A DNA stretch of 41,546 bases from Nitrososphaerota archaeon. GTDB lineage: Archaea > Thermoproteota > Bathyarchaeia > Bathyarchaeales > Bathycorpusculaceae. Below are positions 1 to 8,017 of the stretch, in pieces. Position 1 is the first letter of the stretch. The number at the start of each line of letters is the position of its first letter. Under the pieces are notes generated by a model. That model was not told the DNA's origin, did not search any database, and saw only the letters and a list, made by a program, of their open reading frames with translations. Location of the stretch: assembly GCA_031256395.1 (NCBI GenBank), contig JAIRQQ010000026.1, positions 1-41,546 on the forward strand. Direction: 5' to 3'. The translations under genes were made by a program, and so were the position numbers.

Positions 1-363
1 ATTCTCTTGGGGCACTCAGGTAAACTGGTCAAGTTAGCCGCAAACATCTTTAACACTCACCACAAAGTTGGGGACTCAAGAAACGAAGTCATAGCAGCTT
101 ATGCCGGCGCGGTGGGAGCAGATCAAAAACTTGTCAACGAACTCTTAGAAGCAAACACCTCTGATGAGGCTACAGCAATTCTGCAAACCGCAAACTTGGT
201 AGAGGCAACCTATGACCGCATAGCTGAGCGGATACATCAAAGGGTCAGCGACCGGGTGGAAAATAAGATAAAGATAAGCGTCGTTATCGTGGCTATGGAT
301 GGCAAAGTCCTTGGCATGGACACAAACGCACGGTGTAACAAACCTTGGCAAAACTTGACATAG
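1..363 (+). CDS. cbiD: Cobalt-precorrin-5B C1-methyltransferase CbiD, C-terminal part
   Basis: This is the 3' end of a gene that starts before the window; the frame is open from base 1 and stops with TAG. The visible 120 residues contain the CbiD-type C-terminal motif GHSGKLVKLAANIFNTHHK followed by a helical region. CbiD methylates C1 of the corrin ring in the anaerobic (early cobalt) cobalamin route, using S-adenosylmethionine. It is followed at once by cbiE with a 19-bp overlap, and the next five genes belong to the same pathway, so it is the first visible gene of a cbi operon. The identification rests on the motif and the context. The catalytic N-terminal part cannot be checked. Confidence 0.9.
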   Translation: MLLGHSGKLVKLAANIFNTHHKVGDSRNEVIAAYAGAVGADQKLVNELLEANTSDEATAILQTANLVEATYDRIAERIHQRVSDRVENKIKISVVIVAMDGKVLGMDTNARCNKPWQNLT

Positions 364-1010
364 TAGGTATCGGACCAGGGTCAGCAGACTACGTTACACC
401 AGCGGCAAAAAAAGTCGTTCAACAAGCAGATCTGGTTATTGGAGCACAACGGAGCTTAGCACTTTTTTTGGGAGACATTCATGGCGAGCAGATTGTTTTA
501 ACTGCCAAGAATTTACAAGACACCCTAAAAAGAGCAGCGCAAGCAGTTAAAGAAAATAAAAAGGCGGCTTTGCTCTCAACAGGGGATCCGGGATTCTCAG
601 GGTTACTGCATACGGTTCTTGAGAGCGGACTCTTTAGTGCTGAGGACATTTATGTGGTTCCCGGAGTCAGCTCGATTCAGGCTTGTGCGGCTCGCTTAAA
701 CATCGGCTGGGACACCGCTAGACTCTTTACCTTTCATGGTGGCGAAGTCTCCGATGAGCAGAAAAACAAGCTAACCCTCGTAGCACAAGCTAAACAAACC
801 ATTTTGTTGCTGCCGGATCAGAGAAACTTTACCCCAAAAAACATAGCGGCACTTCTGCTAAAAGCAGGCTGTGAACCAAAAACACAAGTGTATGTCTGTG
901 AGAACATAACCCTTGAGAGCGAAAAAATCACACAAACCACCCTAGAAGGGATTGAGGGGTTGAGTTTTGGCTCGCTATGTGTAATGGTTATCAAACAAAC
1001 ACCAAACTAA
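345..1010 (+). CDS. cbiE: Cobalt-precorrin-7 C5-methyltransferase CbiE
   Basis: A 221-residue tetrapyrrole methylase of the CbiE type. It opens with VGIGPGSADYVTPAA, the glycine-rich SAM-binding loop of the family, and carries the second conserved loop STGDPGFSG near residue 80 and VVPGVSSIQ near residue 105. CbiE methylates C5 of cobalt-precorrin-7; with CbiT it does the job of the fused CobL of the aerobic route. The start is TTG at 345, inside the end of cbiD. No in-frame ATG fits the conserved N-terminus, and the Shine-Dalgarno match is weak, so translation is probably coupled to cbiD. cbiT follows after 16 bp. Length and order are normal for the family. Confidence 0.93.
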   Translation: MAKLDIVGIGPGSADYVTPAAKKVVQQADLVIGAQRSLALFLGDIHGEQIVLTAKNLQDTLKRAAQAVKENKKAALLSTGDPGFSGLLHTVLESGLFSAEDIYVVPGVSSIQACAARLNIGWDTARLFTFHGGEVSDEQKNKLTLVAQAKQTILLLPDQRNFTPKNIAALLLKAGCEPKTQVYVCENITLESEKITQTTLEGIEGLSFGSLCVMVIKQTPN

Positions 1011-1026
1011 CAACACGTGAAGAGAT

Positions 1027-1632
1027 ATGGTAAAAAACTGGCCCCACAAAACATCTGGAATTCCCGATGAAGCGTTTAATCAACGCGACACAGTTCCAGG
1101 ACCAACTAAAGAAGAAATTCGAGTAATCACTATAGCCAAAGCACGTCTAAGCGAGGGTGCAGTCGTGATTGATGTAGGCTGCGGTACAGGAGGCTTAACT
1201 GTTGAAGCAGCCATACAAATTGGTTCAAAAGGCAAAGTGTATGCCATCGATGAAGACCCCGCTGCGATAGATTTAACAAAAAGTAACGTAGAAAAATTTG
1301 GAGTGGAAAACATTACCATAGTTACAAGGGGAAAAGCGCCTGAGGCCCTCTTGTTGCCACCCAATGCAGATGCAGTATTTATAGGCGGAGCAGGTCCTGC
1401 TTTGAGACCCACTATTCAAACGGTTCACTATAAACTCAAATCCGGCGGCAGAATCGTCATAAATGCGATATTGCTAGAAACCGCAACTACCGCCATTGCG
1501 GAATTGAAGGCCTTGGGCTACAGAGATATCGATGTGGTTAATATTTCAGTGGCCAAGGGAAAACAAATAAACAGCGGGACCATGATGATGGCAAGAAATC
1601 CAGTAACCATAGTTTCAGCAACAAAACTTTGA
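1027..1632 (+). CDS. cbiT: Cobalt-precorrin-6B C15-methyltransferase (decarboxylating) CbiT
   Basis: A 201-residue class I SAM methyltransferase. It begins with the CbiT signature GIPDEAFNQRDTVPGPTKEEIR, here broken across residues 11-32, then has the SAM motif DVGCGTGGLTVEAA near residue 50. CbiT methylates C15 and decarboxylates the acetate side chain on ring C of cobalt-precorrin-6B. The ATG at 1027 follows GTGAAGAG, a plausible ribosome site. It sits between cbiE and cbiL in one operon. Nothing looks truncated. Confidence 0.93.
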   Translation: MVKNWPHKTSGIPDEAFNQRDTVPGPTKEEIRVITIAKARLSEGAVVIDVGCGTGGLTVEAAIQIGSKGKVYAIDEDPAAIDLTKSNVEKFGVENITIVTRGKAPEALLLPPNADAVFIGGAGPALRPTIQTVHYKLKSGGRIVINAILLETATTAIAELKALGYRDIDVVNISVAKGKQINSGTMMMARNPVTIVSATKL

Positions 1633-1644
1633 GAGGTATGTTAA

Positions 1645-2433
1645 TTGGTTGGCGTATTTATCGGCATTGGCGTTGGTCCAGGCGACCCCGAGCTTCTTAC
1701 ATTCAAGGCTGCAAAGGCTCTCAAAAAAGTAGATATTATCTGCATACCTAAGAGCCACATAAATAAACCCAGCATGGCGCTAGGTATGATTAAAGAAGTC
1801 TTAGAGGAGCGCACAACTCCCGCGGAGATCATAGAACTTGTTTTTCCCATGACTAAAGATGATCTCAATAACCGCAAACTTTGGGTAGAAAACGCAAAGA
1901 TAGTTGCTGAGAAAGCCCAAAAAGGCAAAGATGTGGCCTTTATCACCCTTGGCGATCCTATGCTCTATAGTACTTTTCGCTACCTCTATGAATGTGTCAA
2001 AGAAACCTACCCCGAAATCGAACTAGAGATTATTCCAGGGGTAACCTCAGTTACCGCAGCCGCATCCTCATCAAAGGTACCTTTAGCTGAGAAAGATGAA
2101 GTTGTTACCATCATTCCCACAAACCTTGACTCGGCCCACTTAGAAGATGCCGCCAAACACGCAGACAATCTGGTATTTATGAAATGCGCGTTTCACATAA
2201 AAGAACTCATACCCACCCTGCTCAAAGCAGGTTTCACCAAAAACTCGACCGTTGCACTGGTTAAACGATGCACTCTATCTGAGGAGAAGGTATTTGTGGG
2301 CAAACTAGAGGAAGTTAGCAACTGGGATGTACAAGAAGATTATTTTTCAGTTGCTATCGTTAAAAAAAATCCAGTACCTATTCACTGGAAACAAAACAAC
2401 GGGCACAAAGGATGTTGTTGTAAACATGAATAA
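1645..2433 (+). CDS. cbiL: Cobalt-precorrin-2 C20-methyltransferase CbiL
   Basis: A 262-residue tetrapyrrole methylase. The N-terminus GIGVGPGDPELLTFKAAKAL and the later TLGDPMLYSTF and IPGVTSVTAAAS loops are typical of CbiL/CobI, which adds the C20 methyl group to cobalt-precorrin-2. The start is TTG at 1645, placed 7 bases after GAGAGGT; the nearby ATG at 1638 is out of frame. The end overlaps cbiF by 8 bases. The last residues are GCCCKHE, a short Cys-Cys-Cys/His tail that I do not associate with the family and that could bind a metal ion. That last point is inference. Confidence 0.92.
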   Translation: MVGVFIGIGVGPGDPELLTFKAAKALKKVDIICIPKSHINKPSMALGMIKEVLEERTTPAEIIELVFPMTKDDLNNRKLWVENAKIVAEKAQKGKDVAFITLGDPMLYSTFRYLYECVKETYPEIELEIIPGVTSVTAAASSSKVPLAEKDEVVTIIPTNLDSAHLEDAAKHADNLVFMKCAFHIKELIPTLLKAGFTKNSTVALVKRCTLSEEKVFVGKLEEVSNWDVQEDYFSVAIVKKNPVPIHWKQNNGHKGCCCKHE

Positions 2434-3190
2434 AGTGGTGTTTATCGGCGCCGGATCAGGCGACCCTGAACTTATAACTCTAAAAGGCAAAAAATGGCTC
2501 GAACAAGCAGACATAGTTCTCTACACAGGCAGTCTGCTAAATCCAGAATATCTCAAATACTGCAAATCAAACGTTGAGCTCTACGACAGCGCCAAGATGG
2601 GCCTGCCTGAAATGCTCCAAGTTATGGTTAGCGGCGTTAAAGCAAACAAACTGGTGGTTCGACTCCACGATGGAGATCCCAGCTTTTATGGTGCAATTCA
2701 AGAAGTCATGACGGCCCTAGACAGTGAGGGTATTGAATACTTCCGCATCCCCGGCATCAGCTGTCTGCTAGGCGGTGCAGCAGCACTAAACAGAGAACTA
2801 ACACTGCCAAACATCAGTCAAACCGTCATAATCACCCGCCCCAAAGGACGCACCCCTGTACCCGAAGCCGAAAGCATCCAAAAACTCGCCGCACACCAAG
2901 CCACCATGGTTATCTTTTTAGGCACACCCCACATTGCCCGCGTAGTTGAGGATCTCCAAATAGGAGGTTACCCCAAAGATACACCCTGCCAAGTGGTCTA
3001 CAAAGCAACTTGGCCAGAACAAAAAATCGTCAAAGGCACCCTCAACGACATCGTCGAGAAAGTCAAAGCCCAAAACATAACCGAAACCGCACTCATCTTT
3101 GTCGGTAAAGTCCTAGACCCACAAACCTATGACTACTCTAAACTCTACGACCCCACATTCACCACGGGGTTCCGTAAGGGCGAGGAGTAA
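2426..3190 (+). CDS. cbiF: Cobalt-precorrin-4 C11-methyltransferase CbiF
   Basis: A 254-residue tetrapyrrole methylase of the CbiF/CobM type, with FIGAGSGDPELITLKGKKWL at the N-terminus, LHDGDPSFYGAIQEVM around residue 80 and RIPGISCLLGGAAAL near residue 105. CbiF methylates C11 of cobalt-precorrin-4. An open frame extends upstream to 2327, but that part lies inside cbiL. The ATG at 2426 overlaps the cbiL stop and follows AAAGGA, so it is the preferred start. cbiG starts directly after the stop codon. Confidence 0.93.
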   Translation: MNKVVFIGAGSGDPELITLKGKKWLEQADIVLYTGSLLNPEYLKYCKSNVELYDSAKMGLPEMLQVMVSGVKANKLVVRLHDGDPSFYGAIQEVMTALDSEGIEYFRIPGISCLLGGAAALNRELTLPNISQTVIITRPKGRTPVPEAESIQKLAAHQATMVIFLGTPHIARVVEDLQIGGYPKDTPCQVVYKATWPEQKIVKGTLNDIVEKVKAQNITETALIFVGKVLDPQTYDYSKLYDPTFTTGFRKGEE

Positions 3191-4276
3191 ATGACAAACC
3201 AGGGCATAACAATTGTTGCCATAACCCGCCGCGGTATTGAAACCGCACTAAAAATCCAAAAAGCACTCGATATCTGCGGGTTAGGTGCCATTGTTTATGC
3301 CCCAAAAAAATATAGCCAACCCGGCGTCACAACCATAGAGACAAACTTTGCAGATTTTATAAAAGAAAATTATAACAAAACAAAGGCCCTAGTGGCAGTC
3401 ATGGCAAGTGGTATAATTATCCGCGCCGTTGCACCACTTCTTGAGAGCAAACTTACCGATCCACCAGTTATAGGTGTAGATGCCGCAGGTAAATTTGTCA
3501 TAAGCCTCCTCTCAGGACATATAGGCGGCGCAAACGATCTAACCCGAACCATCGCCATGGGCATCAACGCCATCCCCGTCATAACCACAGCTTCGGATGC
3601 ACTAGGTAAGCAGAGCGCAGATGAACTCGCCCGAACCATGCATTTATCAATACAAAATCCAGACAGCCTTGTTGCTGTAAACTCAGCAATAGTAAATGAT
3701 GGGCACCTTGCCGCTGTATTGGTGGGTGATATCAAAATGCCCCTAGAGGCTCTGAGCGATTTTGATATAAAAAAGGTTCAAACCAGCACCGAAGCCATAG
3801 AAATTATAGATACCTACTATGATGCAGGTATCATAATCACCCAAAAACCCCTTACGCTCAAATCCAAAAAACCCCTCACCATACTAAACGCCAAACGCAT
3901 CATAGTTGGCTTGGGTGCACGCAAAGACACCCCCACAAAAGACATAGTTACAACCGTAGAAAAGGCACTAGAACAGATTCATGTGCCGCTACAAAGAGTA
4001 ACCGCTTTTGCAACGGTTGATATAAAACGTAGCTCTCAGCCCATGATAGATGCAGTGGAGGCCCTGGGAGCACCGCTTGAGTTTTTAAGTGTCGATGCAC
4101 TTCGTTCAGTGACATATGCTGATCTGTCACCAGATTCAGCGATGGTTCAACAAAAAATTGGTGTTGGAGGAGTATGCGAACGAGCAGCACTACTGATAGC
4201 GGGAAACAATTCAAAACTGATTCTCAAGAAAACCAAACTAAACGGGACAACAGTGGCAGTAGCCGAGGCAGAGTAA
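3191..4276 (+). CDS. cbiG: Cobalt-precorrin-5A hydrolase CbiG
   Basis: A 361-residue CbiG. The N-terminal half has VAVMASGIIIRAVAPLLESK and the VISLLSGHIGGANDLTR motif near residue 110, both typical of CbiG. The C-terminal half has the IVGLGARKDTP motif near residue 240 and ends in the IGVGGVCERAAL segment. CbiG opens the delta-lactone of cobalt-precorrin-5A with loss of acetaldehyde, the step that separates the anaerobic from the aerobic cobalamin route. The ATG follows the cbiF stop directly, after GGCGAGGAG. Its last 103 bases are also read, in another frame, as the start of cbiH. Confidence 0.94.
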   Translation: MTNQGITIVAITRRGIETALKIQKALDICGLGAIVYAPKKYSQPGVTTIETNFADFIKENYNKTKALVAVMASGIIIRAVAPLLESKLTDPPVIGVDAAGKFVISLLSGHIGGANDLTRTIAMGINAIPVITTASDALGKQSADELARTMHLSIQNPDSLVAVNSAIVNDGHLAAVLVGDIKMPLEALSDFDIKKVQTSTEAIEIIDTYYDAGIIITQKPLTLKSKKPLTILNAKRIIVGLGARKDTPTKDIVTTVEKALEQIHVPLQRVTAFATVDIKRSSQPMIDAVEALGAPLEFLSVDALRSVTYADLSPDSAMVQQKIGVGGVCERAALLIAGNNSKLILKKTKLNGTTVAVAEAE

Positions 4277-4998
4277 GTGTAGTCGGCATCGGACCCGGCA
4301 ACCCCGAACATCTCACACCCAAAGCCAGAACAGAAATCGAAACTGCCGATGTCGTTGTTGGTTATGGAACCTATATCAAACTTGTCGAAAACATTACCAA
4401 AAAAGATGCTGAAGTTATATCAGGCACTATGGGCAGAGAAGTGGAACGAGCCAAAATTGCAGTTGATAGAGCCAAAGCAGGCAAACAAGTTGTTATGGTA
4501 TCTAGCGGTGATCCAGGTGTATATGGAATGGCAGGCGTTGTGCTAGAGGTAGCCGCCAAAGACCCAAACCCAGTGCCGGTAGAAGTTGTGCCAGGTGTAA
4601 CAGCAGCAACATCTGCATCAGCCATTTTAGGCGCACCGTTAGTAAGTGACTTTGCAGTTATCAGTCTAAGTGATCTGCTAACACCGTGGGAAAAAATCGA
4701 GCACCGACTAGAAGCAGTCGCACTAGCGGATATGTCCATTGTACTCTATAACCCACAAAGCCAAGGACGCATCGACCCACTAACAAAAGCCTATGAGATT
4801 ATGCTCAAACACATTAACCCCAAAACGCCTGTAGGTATCGTGCGACAAGCAGGACGCGAAGGACAAACCAGCACCATCACAACACTCAAAGACATGCTCA
4901 ACTGCAACATCGACATGGTCACAACCATAGTTATCGGCAACTCCGCCACCAAAGTCATCAACGGAAAAATGATCACAGCAAGAGGCTATGACCTCTAA
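4174..4998 (+). CDS. cbiH: Cobalt-precorrin-3 C17-methyltransferase CbiH
   Basis: A 274-residue tetrapyrrole methylase of the CbiH/CobJ type: VVGIGPGNPEHLTPKA near residue 36, MVSSGDPGVYGMAG near residue 108, VPGVTAATSASAILGAPL near residue 140, and ADMSIVLYNPQSQGR near residue 190. CbiH methylates C17 and contracts the ring to the corrin frame. The ATG at 4174 follows GGAGG with a 3-base gap, and no other ATG, GTG or TTG lies in frame before the conserved core. The first 34 or so residues (Ser, Thr, Asn and Gln rich) therefore come from DNA that also encodes the end of cbiG. It is the last gene of the operon; a T-run follows the stop. Confidence 0.93.
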   Translation: MRTSSTTDSGKQFKTDSQENQTKRDNSGSSRGRVSVVGIGPGNPEHLTPKARTEIETADVVVGYGTYIKLVENITKKDAEVISGTMGREVERAKIAVDRAKAGKQVVMVSSGDPGVYGMAGVVLEVAAKDPNPVPVEVVPGVTAATSASAILGAPLVSDFAVISLSDLLTPWEKIEHRLEAVALADMSIVLYNPQSQGRIDPLTKAYEIMLKHINPKTPVGIVRQAGREGQTSTITTLKDMLNCNIDMVTTIVIGNSATKVINGKMITARGYDL

Positions 4999-5005
4999 GC
5001 TGACT

Positions 5006-5018
5006 ACTATTTTTTACA
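5006..5018 (+). terminator. T-run after the cbi operon
   Basis: A run of six T within ACTATTTTTTACAG lies about 10 bases after the cbiH stop. U-rich tracts of this kind end transcripts in archaea. No strong hairpin precedes it. The next gene is on the other strand and convergent. Confidence 0.45.
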
Positions 5019-5096
5019 GTTTAGTGAGAAGCGTAGCAACGCAATCACCAACACAAACCCTACCCTCAGTGCACTCCAACAGTTTGGGATATAGGA

Positions 5097-6854
5097 TTAA
5101 CGGCTAAAGACATGCCTTTTACGCAAGTATAGCAAAGTAATTGACAACAGTGTTGTAATAGCAACAAACAGTGCCACTACAGCAACGCCTATCCAAGCTA
5201 AGCCGAACATTACTGAGTCATCAGAAGCAGACGGGGTTGGTGTTGGTGAGGTGGTTTGTGATGGCAAAACGCTTGATAAATCAGAACGATCCAATGAATT
5301 ATTTGATGATAATGTTGTTTGGACAGGAGATGATGATGTAAGCATAGAAGTTGACGAGTCAACAGTTGTTATTTGTGTGTTATTTGGGCCACTTTCAATG
5401 TCATCAGCATATGAATTATTCGAAACCTTATTCTTACAGTTACAAGACGCTTTTGGCACACAACAACATAAATGGCGATCACAACAAGCTTTACAGGAGT
5501 TTTTAGTACAACAGCAATCACACTTACAGCAACAAGGTGCTTTTGGCACACAACAACAATGTTGCGGTGTCTTCTCGGTATTGGCATAAACTATAGTCAC
5601 ATGACTACCCGATTCTAAATCAATAGTCACCGTACCAGACGCCAAATCCACCGAATAACTACCACTGGGAGCATCCACAATAATATTAGAAATATCCCAA
5701 CCCGCCAAAGGCAACTCAGTAACAAAATAAGTACCAGGCGCCAAATCACCACTATTCCAAATACCACCATCAGACAACGTAAAGAACCCAGGAGGCACAA
5801 CAGAAGTAACGAAATCAAAGACAGCCGAAGAACCAGCAGGACAAGTCGACTTAACAACACTAATAGAACCAAACAAAGGCGCCTCCTCCTCAACATTAAC
5901 AAAAACAACAGTTACATGATTATTAGCTTGCAGGTTGATAGTTGCTGTACCGGTTACCAAATCCACAGTAGATCCCCCATTTGGATCATTCACAATAATA
6001 CTTGAAAGACTCCAACCCGCGACAGGTAATTCGGTGATATAGTAGGTTCCAGGTAACAAGTTTCCACTATTCCAGGGTATGGAGGTATCAGTTAGTGTGA
6101 AAGTTCCAATTGGAGCGGTTGTGATGAAGGTAAATGGCGTTGAAGATCCAGAGGGAACCGTTACTTTAGCGACATTGATTGATGATACAACAGCAGCCCT
6201 TTCAGTTATATTATTAGGGTTAATGTTGACAGTTTTGTCGCCAGTTCCAGGTGACGTTACTCTTGCTTGGAAAACGCCATTCCCGTGAGAGGCACCTTGA
6301 CCTTGAGGAACTATACCTCCAGAAGCGATAGGGTCACCAGTGGCCGCTAAATGGCCGCCGTATACAACGTAAACTGGTTGTGTGTCATCAGTTATTGTAA
6401 AGGTTACATTCCATCTTTGATATCCATCGTTGTAGCCAAGAAAGTTAACGGTGTCAATTTTGGCTCCCTCCGCGTTGAATCCATCCATGTTACCTGTTAA
6501 GGCATGGTCAAACGGTGGTGGAGTCATATTGATTCCATCTTGATAAAAAGTTGTATCCCAAGGTTCTATACAGGTAAAGCCATAAGCATCAGAAGTGTTA
6601 AGGGCAAGTTCTACTATAAACCATAGCGTCTGCCCTTCTGTAACGCCGTCAATTGTTACTCTAAAAGGAACTGTTTCGCCTTCAGTGTAACCCTTGGGAT
6701 TACCAGGCACCCAATTGCGGACCGACCCATCAGGATCCCAGACCTCATGAAACTTTATACAATTTCCAGCAGGTTCACCTAAAACGATTGCGGTAACTAT
6801 TGGACTTAGAAGTATTGTTAAACACAATAGAGACACTATTAAGAATTTTCTCAA
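5097..6854 (-). CDS. Membrane-anchored surface protein with two beta repeats and a cysteine cluster
   Basis: A 585-residue exported protein of unknown function. Residues 1-27 form a signal peptide. Residues 28-215 are a beta-rich domain I do not recognise. Residues 223-323 and 328-428 are two related repeats, each with a GTYYITELPVAGW-like motif, as in prealbumin-like (SpaA/collagen-binding-B-like) folds. Residues 433-473 hold 18 cysteines, including two CCCVPKA copies. A Ser/Thr/Pro linker (about 478-545) leads to one membrane helix (about 549-577) and a basic tail, so most of the protein should lie outside the cell. The start is TTG with AGGTGA 7 bases upstream. Metal or sulfur binding by the cysteines is inference. 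It stands alone, convergent with the cbi operon and downstream of the two operator copies at 7.6 and 8.0 kb. Confidence 0.8.
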   Translation of the reverse strand: MRKFLIVSLLCLTILLSPIVTAIVLGEPAGNCIKFHEVWDPDGSVRNWVPGNPKGYTEGETVPFRVTIDGVTEGQTLWFIVELALNTSDAYGFTCIEPWDTTFYQDGINMTPPPFDHALTGNMDGFNAEGAKIDTVNFLGYNDGYQRWNVTFTITDDTQPVYVVYGGHLAATGDPIASGGIVPQGQGASHGNGVFQARVTSPGTGDKTVNINPNNITERAAVVSSINVAKVTVPSGSSTPFTFITTAPIGTFTLTDTSIPWNSGNLLPGTYYITELPVAGWSLSSIIVNDPNGGSTVDLVTGTATINLQANNHVTVVFVNVEEEAPLFGSISVVKSTCPAGSSAVFDFVTSVVPPGFFTLSDGGIWNSGDLAPGTYFVTELPLAGWDISNIIVDAPSGSYSVDLASGTVTIDLESGSHVTIVYANTEKTPQHCCCVPKAPCCCKCDCCCTKNSCKACCDRHLCCCVPKASCNCKNKVSNNSYADDIESGPNNTQITTVDSSTSMLTSSSPVQTTLSSNNSLDRSDLSSVLPSQTTSPTPTPSASDDSVMFGLAWIGVAVVALFVAITTLLSITLLYLRKRHVFSR

Positions 6855-7479
6855 AAAAAATTCACCTATTTAATTGGGATATCAAGACTGGTAAAAACCC
6901 AGTCCAACCCAATGTTACTTTGAGTCACAAGGCTCTAATTAAGGTTTTTTCGTCTTAGGGCTTGTTTGTTCTATCTTTTAAATGGGCCACACTTTTTAAA
7001 GTTAGAAGAGTGGCTCTTTGTTGGAGGGCTTGGGAAAAACTCAAAATATAGATTGTTAATAAGCGGCTGGAAGGAGTGGCTGTTACTGACATATGTGCTC
7101 AGATACGGGTTGATGGAAAGTCGTTCTATCGTTGATGGAACCGCTATCAAACCAAGGGTGGAGTGGGTTGCAGGAAAAACCCAAAGGCCAGACAGGTGGA
7201 CTTGGACCGCATGAAGGAATAAAATAGTTAACACCTGCAGAAATATACCTCAAAAACAAAGGGTAGTCAATTTAATAGATAGAACACCTTGAGCGTTAGC
7301 AGAAACTTGTGTATAGGCAAGTGTATGGCTACGCCACCGTATACATACACACAAGAGTTTTTCAGATGGCGACAGACTGGCTGGAGTGTTACAAGTGAAA
7401 CATTCTAAGAGCTAATTGACAAATACTTTGCATTAGTTAACCAAAAGTAAGTATCCTCAAGGCAGGATAGGTGTTGGAT

Positions 7480-7530
7480 AATCTATCGCGGGTTGTTTAC
7501 CAAGTCAGGAAACGGAACCCACGATAGATT
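7480..7530 (-). ncRNA. Long hairpin, copy 1, in a putative leftward RNA
   Basis: Two 15-base arms (7480-7494 and 7516-7530) pair over their full length, with one G-U pair, around a 21-base loop. The same stem sequence, AATCTA followed by CG and GG, recurs in copy 2 with a different loop. The hairpin lies about 100 bases downstream of the operator/promoter at 7626-7665, so a leftward transcript would contain it. I know no named RNA family with this stem. A DNA-level role cannot be excluded. Confidence 0.45.
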
Positions 7531-7625
7531 CCAGAGATCTTGGCGGTAATCTATGATAGATCGTTGAGTTTGGTGTGACTCAGGCTTCTATCTACTCACC
7601 TCATTTAGGGAGGTACCCAACCGCA

Positions 7626-7665
7626 CATATAAACTTTAGTTCAATTTAAGTTAATGTAAAGTTGA
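7626..7665 (-). promoter_or_regulatory. Shared operator/promoter element, copy A
   Basis: On the minus strand it reads TCAAC, then TTAACTT and TTGAACTAA, then AGTTTATATG as TATA box, in the same 40-bp register as six other copies in the window. Expected transcription start is near 7605. No clear gene lies just downstream; the first hairpin (7480-7530) and, 750 bases on, the surface-protein gene do. Confidence 0.7.
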
Positions 7666-7688
7666 TCTTTATAAGTTAAGAAATAAAG

Positions 7689-7703
7689 ATAACAAAAAAA
7701 GCC
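7689..7703 (-). terminator. T-run (minus strand) ending the copy-B transcript
   Basis: The minus strand has GGGCTTTTTTTG about 235 bases after the expected start of a transcript from the operator at 7958-7997. It would end an RNA of roughly 240 bases that contains hairpin copy 2. Confidence 0.4.
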
Positions 7704-7813
7704 CACAGCAACACCACCAGCACTCTGCACACCACAGCAGAATTTGTCAAACAGCCATCAACACAAGCAACCAAATCAAAAATGAGGATCAAAAGAGCAA
7801 CAATATCAAAACT

Positions 7814-7936
7814 TTATGAATCTACGTGGGTTGCCCGGGGGGTAACCGGGTCCACGATAGATTCAGGTTTTGCACGACCACATGAGAGAGTCCACCCAAT
7901 TTTGGGATACCGATGTGCCTTGGGCTTATCCCTCAT
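7814..7936 (-). CDS. Possible leaderless 40-residue ORF (or non-coding RNA)
   Basis: An ATG sits almost exactly where transcription from the operator/TATA element at 7958-7997 should begin, about 25 bases from the TATA centre. It opens a 40-codon frame starting MRDKPKAHRY and ending in TAA. Leaderless starts like this are common in archaea. Against coding: the frame spans hairpin copy 2, and the equivalent position in copy A has ATG AGG TGA, an immediate stop. The transcript may therefore be an RNA gene with a chance frame. No family is recognised. Confidence 0.3.
   Translation of the reverse strand: MRDKPKAHRYPKIGWTLSCGRAKPESIVDPVTPRATHVDS
7818..7864 (-). ncRNA. Long hairpin, copy 2, in a putative leftward RNA
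   Basis: Arms 7818-7829 (GAATCTACGTGG) and 7852-7864 pair with one bulged base; inside them CCCGG (7834-7838) pairs with CCGGG (7846-7850). The outer stem sequence matches copy 1 while the inner part differs, as expected for a conserved RNA stem. On the minus strand, ATGAGGGA near 7936 can also pair with TCTCTCAT near 7883, giving a second helix in the same transcript. Confidence 0.45.
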
Positions 7937-7957
7937 TTCAGTCAATAGCCAACAACG

Positions 7958-7997
7958 CATATAAACTTTAGTTCAAGTTAAGTTAATGTTTAGTTGA
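7958..7997 (-). promoter_or_regulatory. Shared operator/promoter element, copy B
   Basis: Nearly identical to copy A: TCAAC, TTAACTT, TTGAACTAA and AGTTTATATG on the minus strand in the same 40-bp register. The expected start near 7935 coincides with the ATG of the 40-residue frame at 7936. Confidence 0.7.
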
Positions 7998-8017
7998 TAA
8001 CTTTTAAGGTATACAAA

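Noticed and set aside
6966-7234. Overlapping open frames on both strands in the 6.9-7.2 kb gap
   Set aside because: No ribosome site at a suitable distance, no recognisable domain, and composition like random translation.
7440-7665. Signal-recognition-particle RNA or RNase P RNA
   Set aside because: A GTCAGG...CGGAA stretch recalls helix 8 of SRP RNA, but the AGCAG side and the flanking helices are absent, and no RNase P core motif was seen.
7440-7870. CRISPR array or transposon ends
   Set aside because: Only two hairpin copies with different spacing, no regular spacers, no transposase and no target-site duplication.
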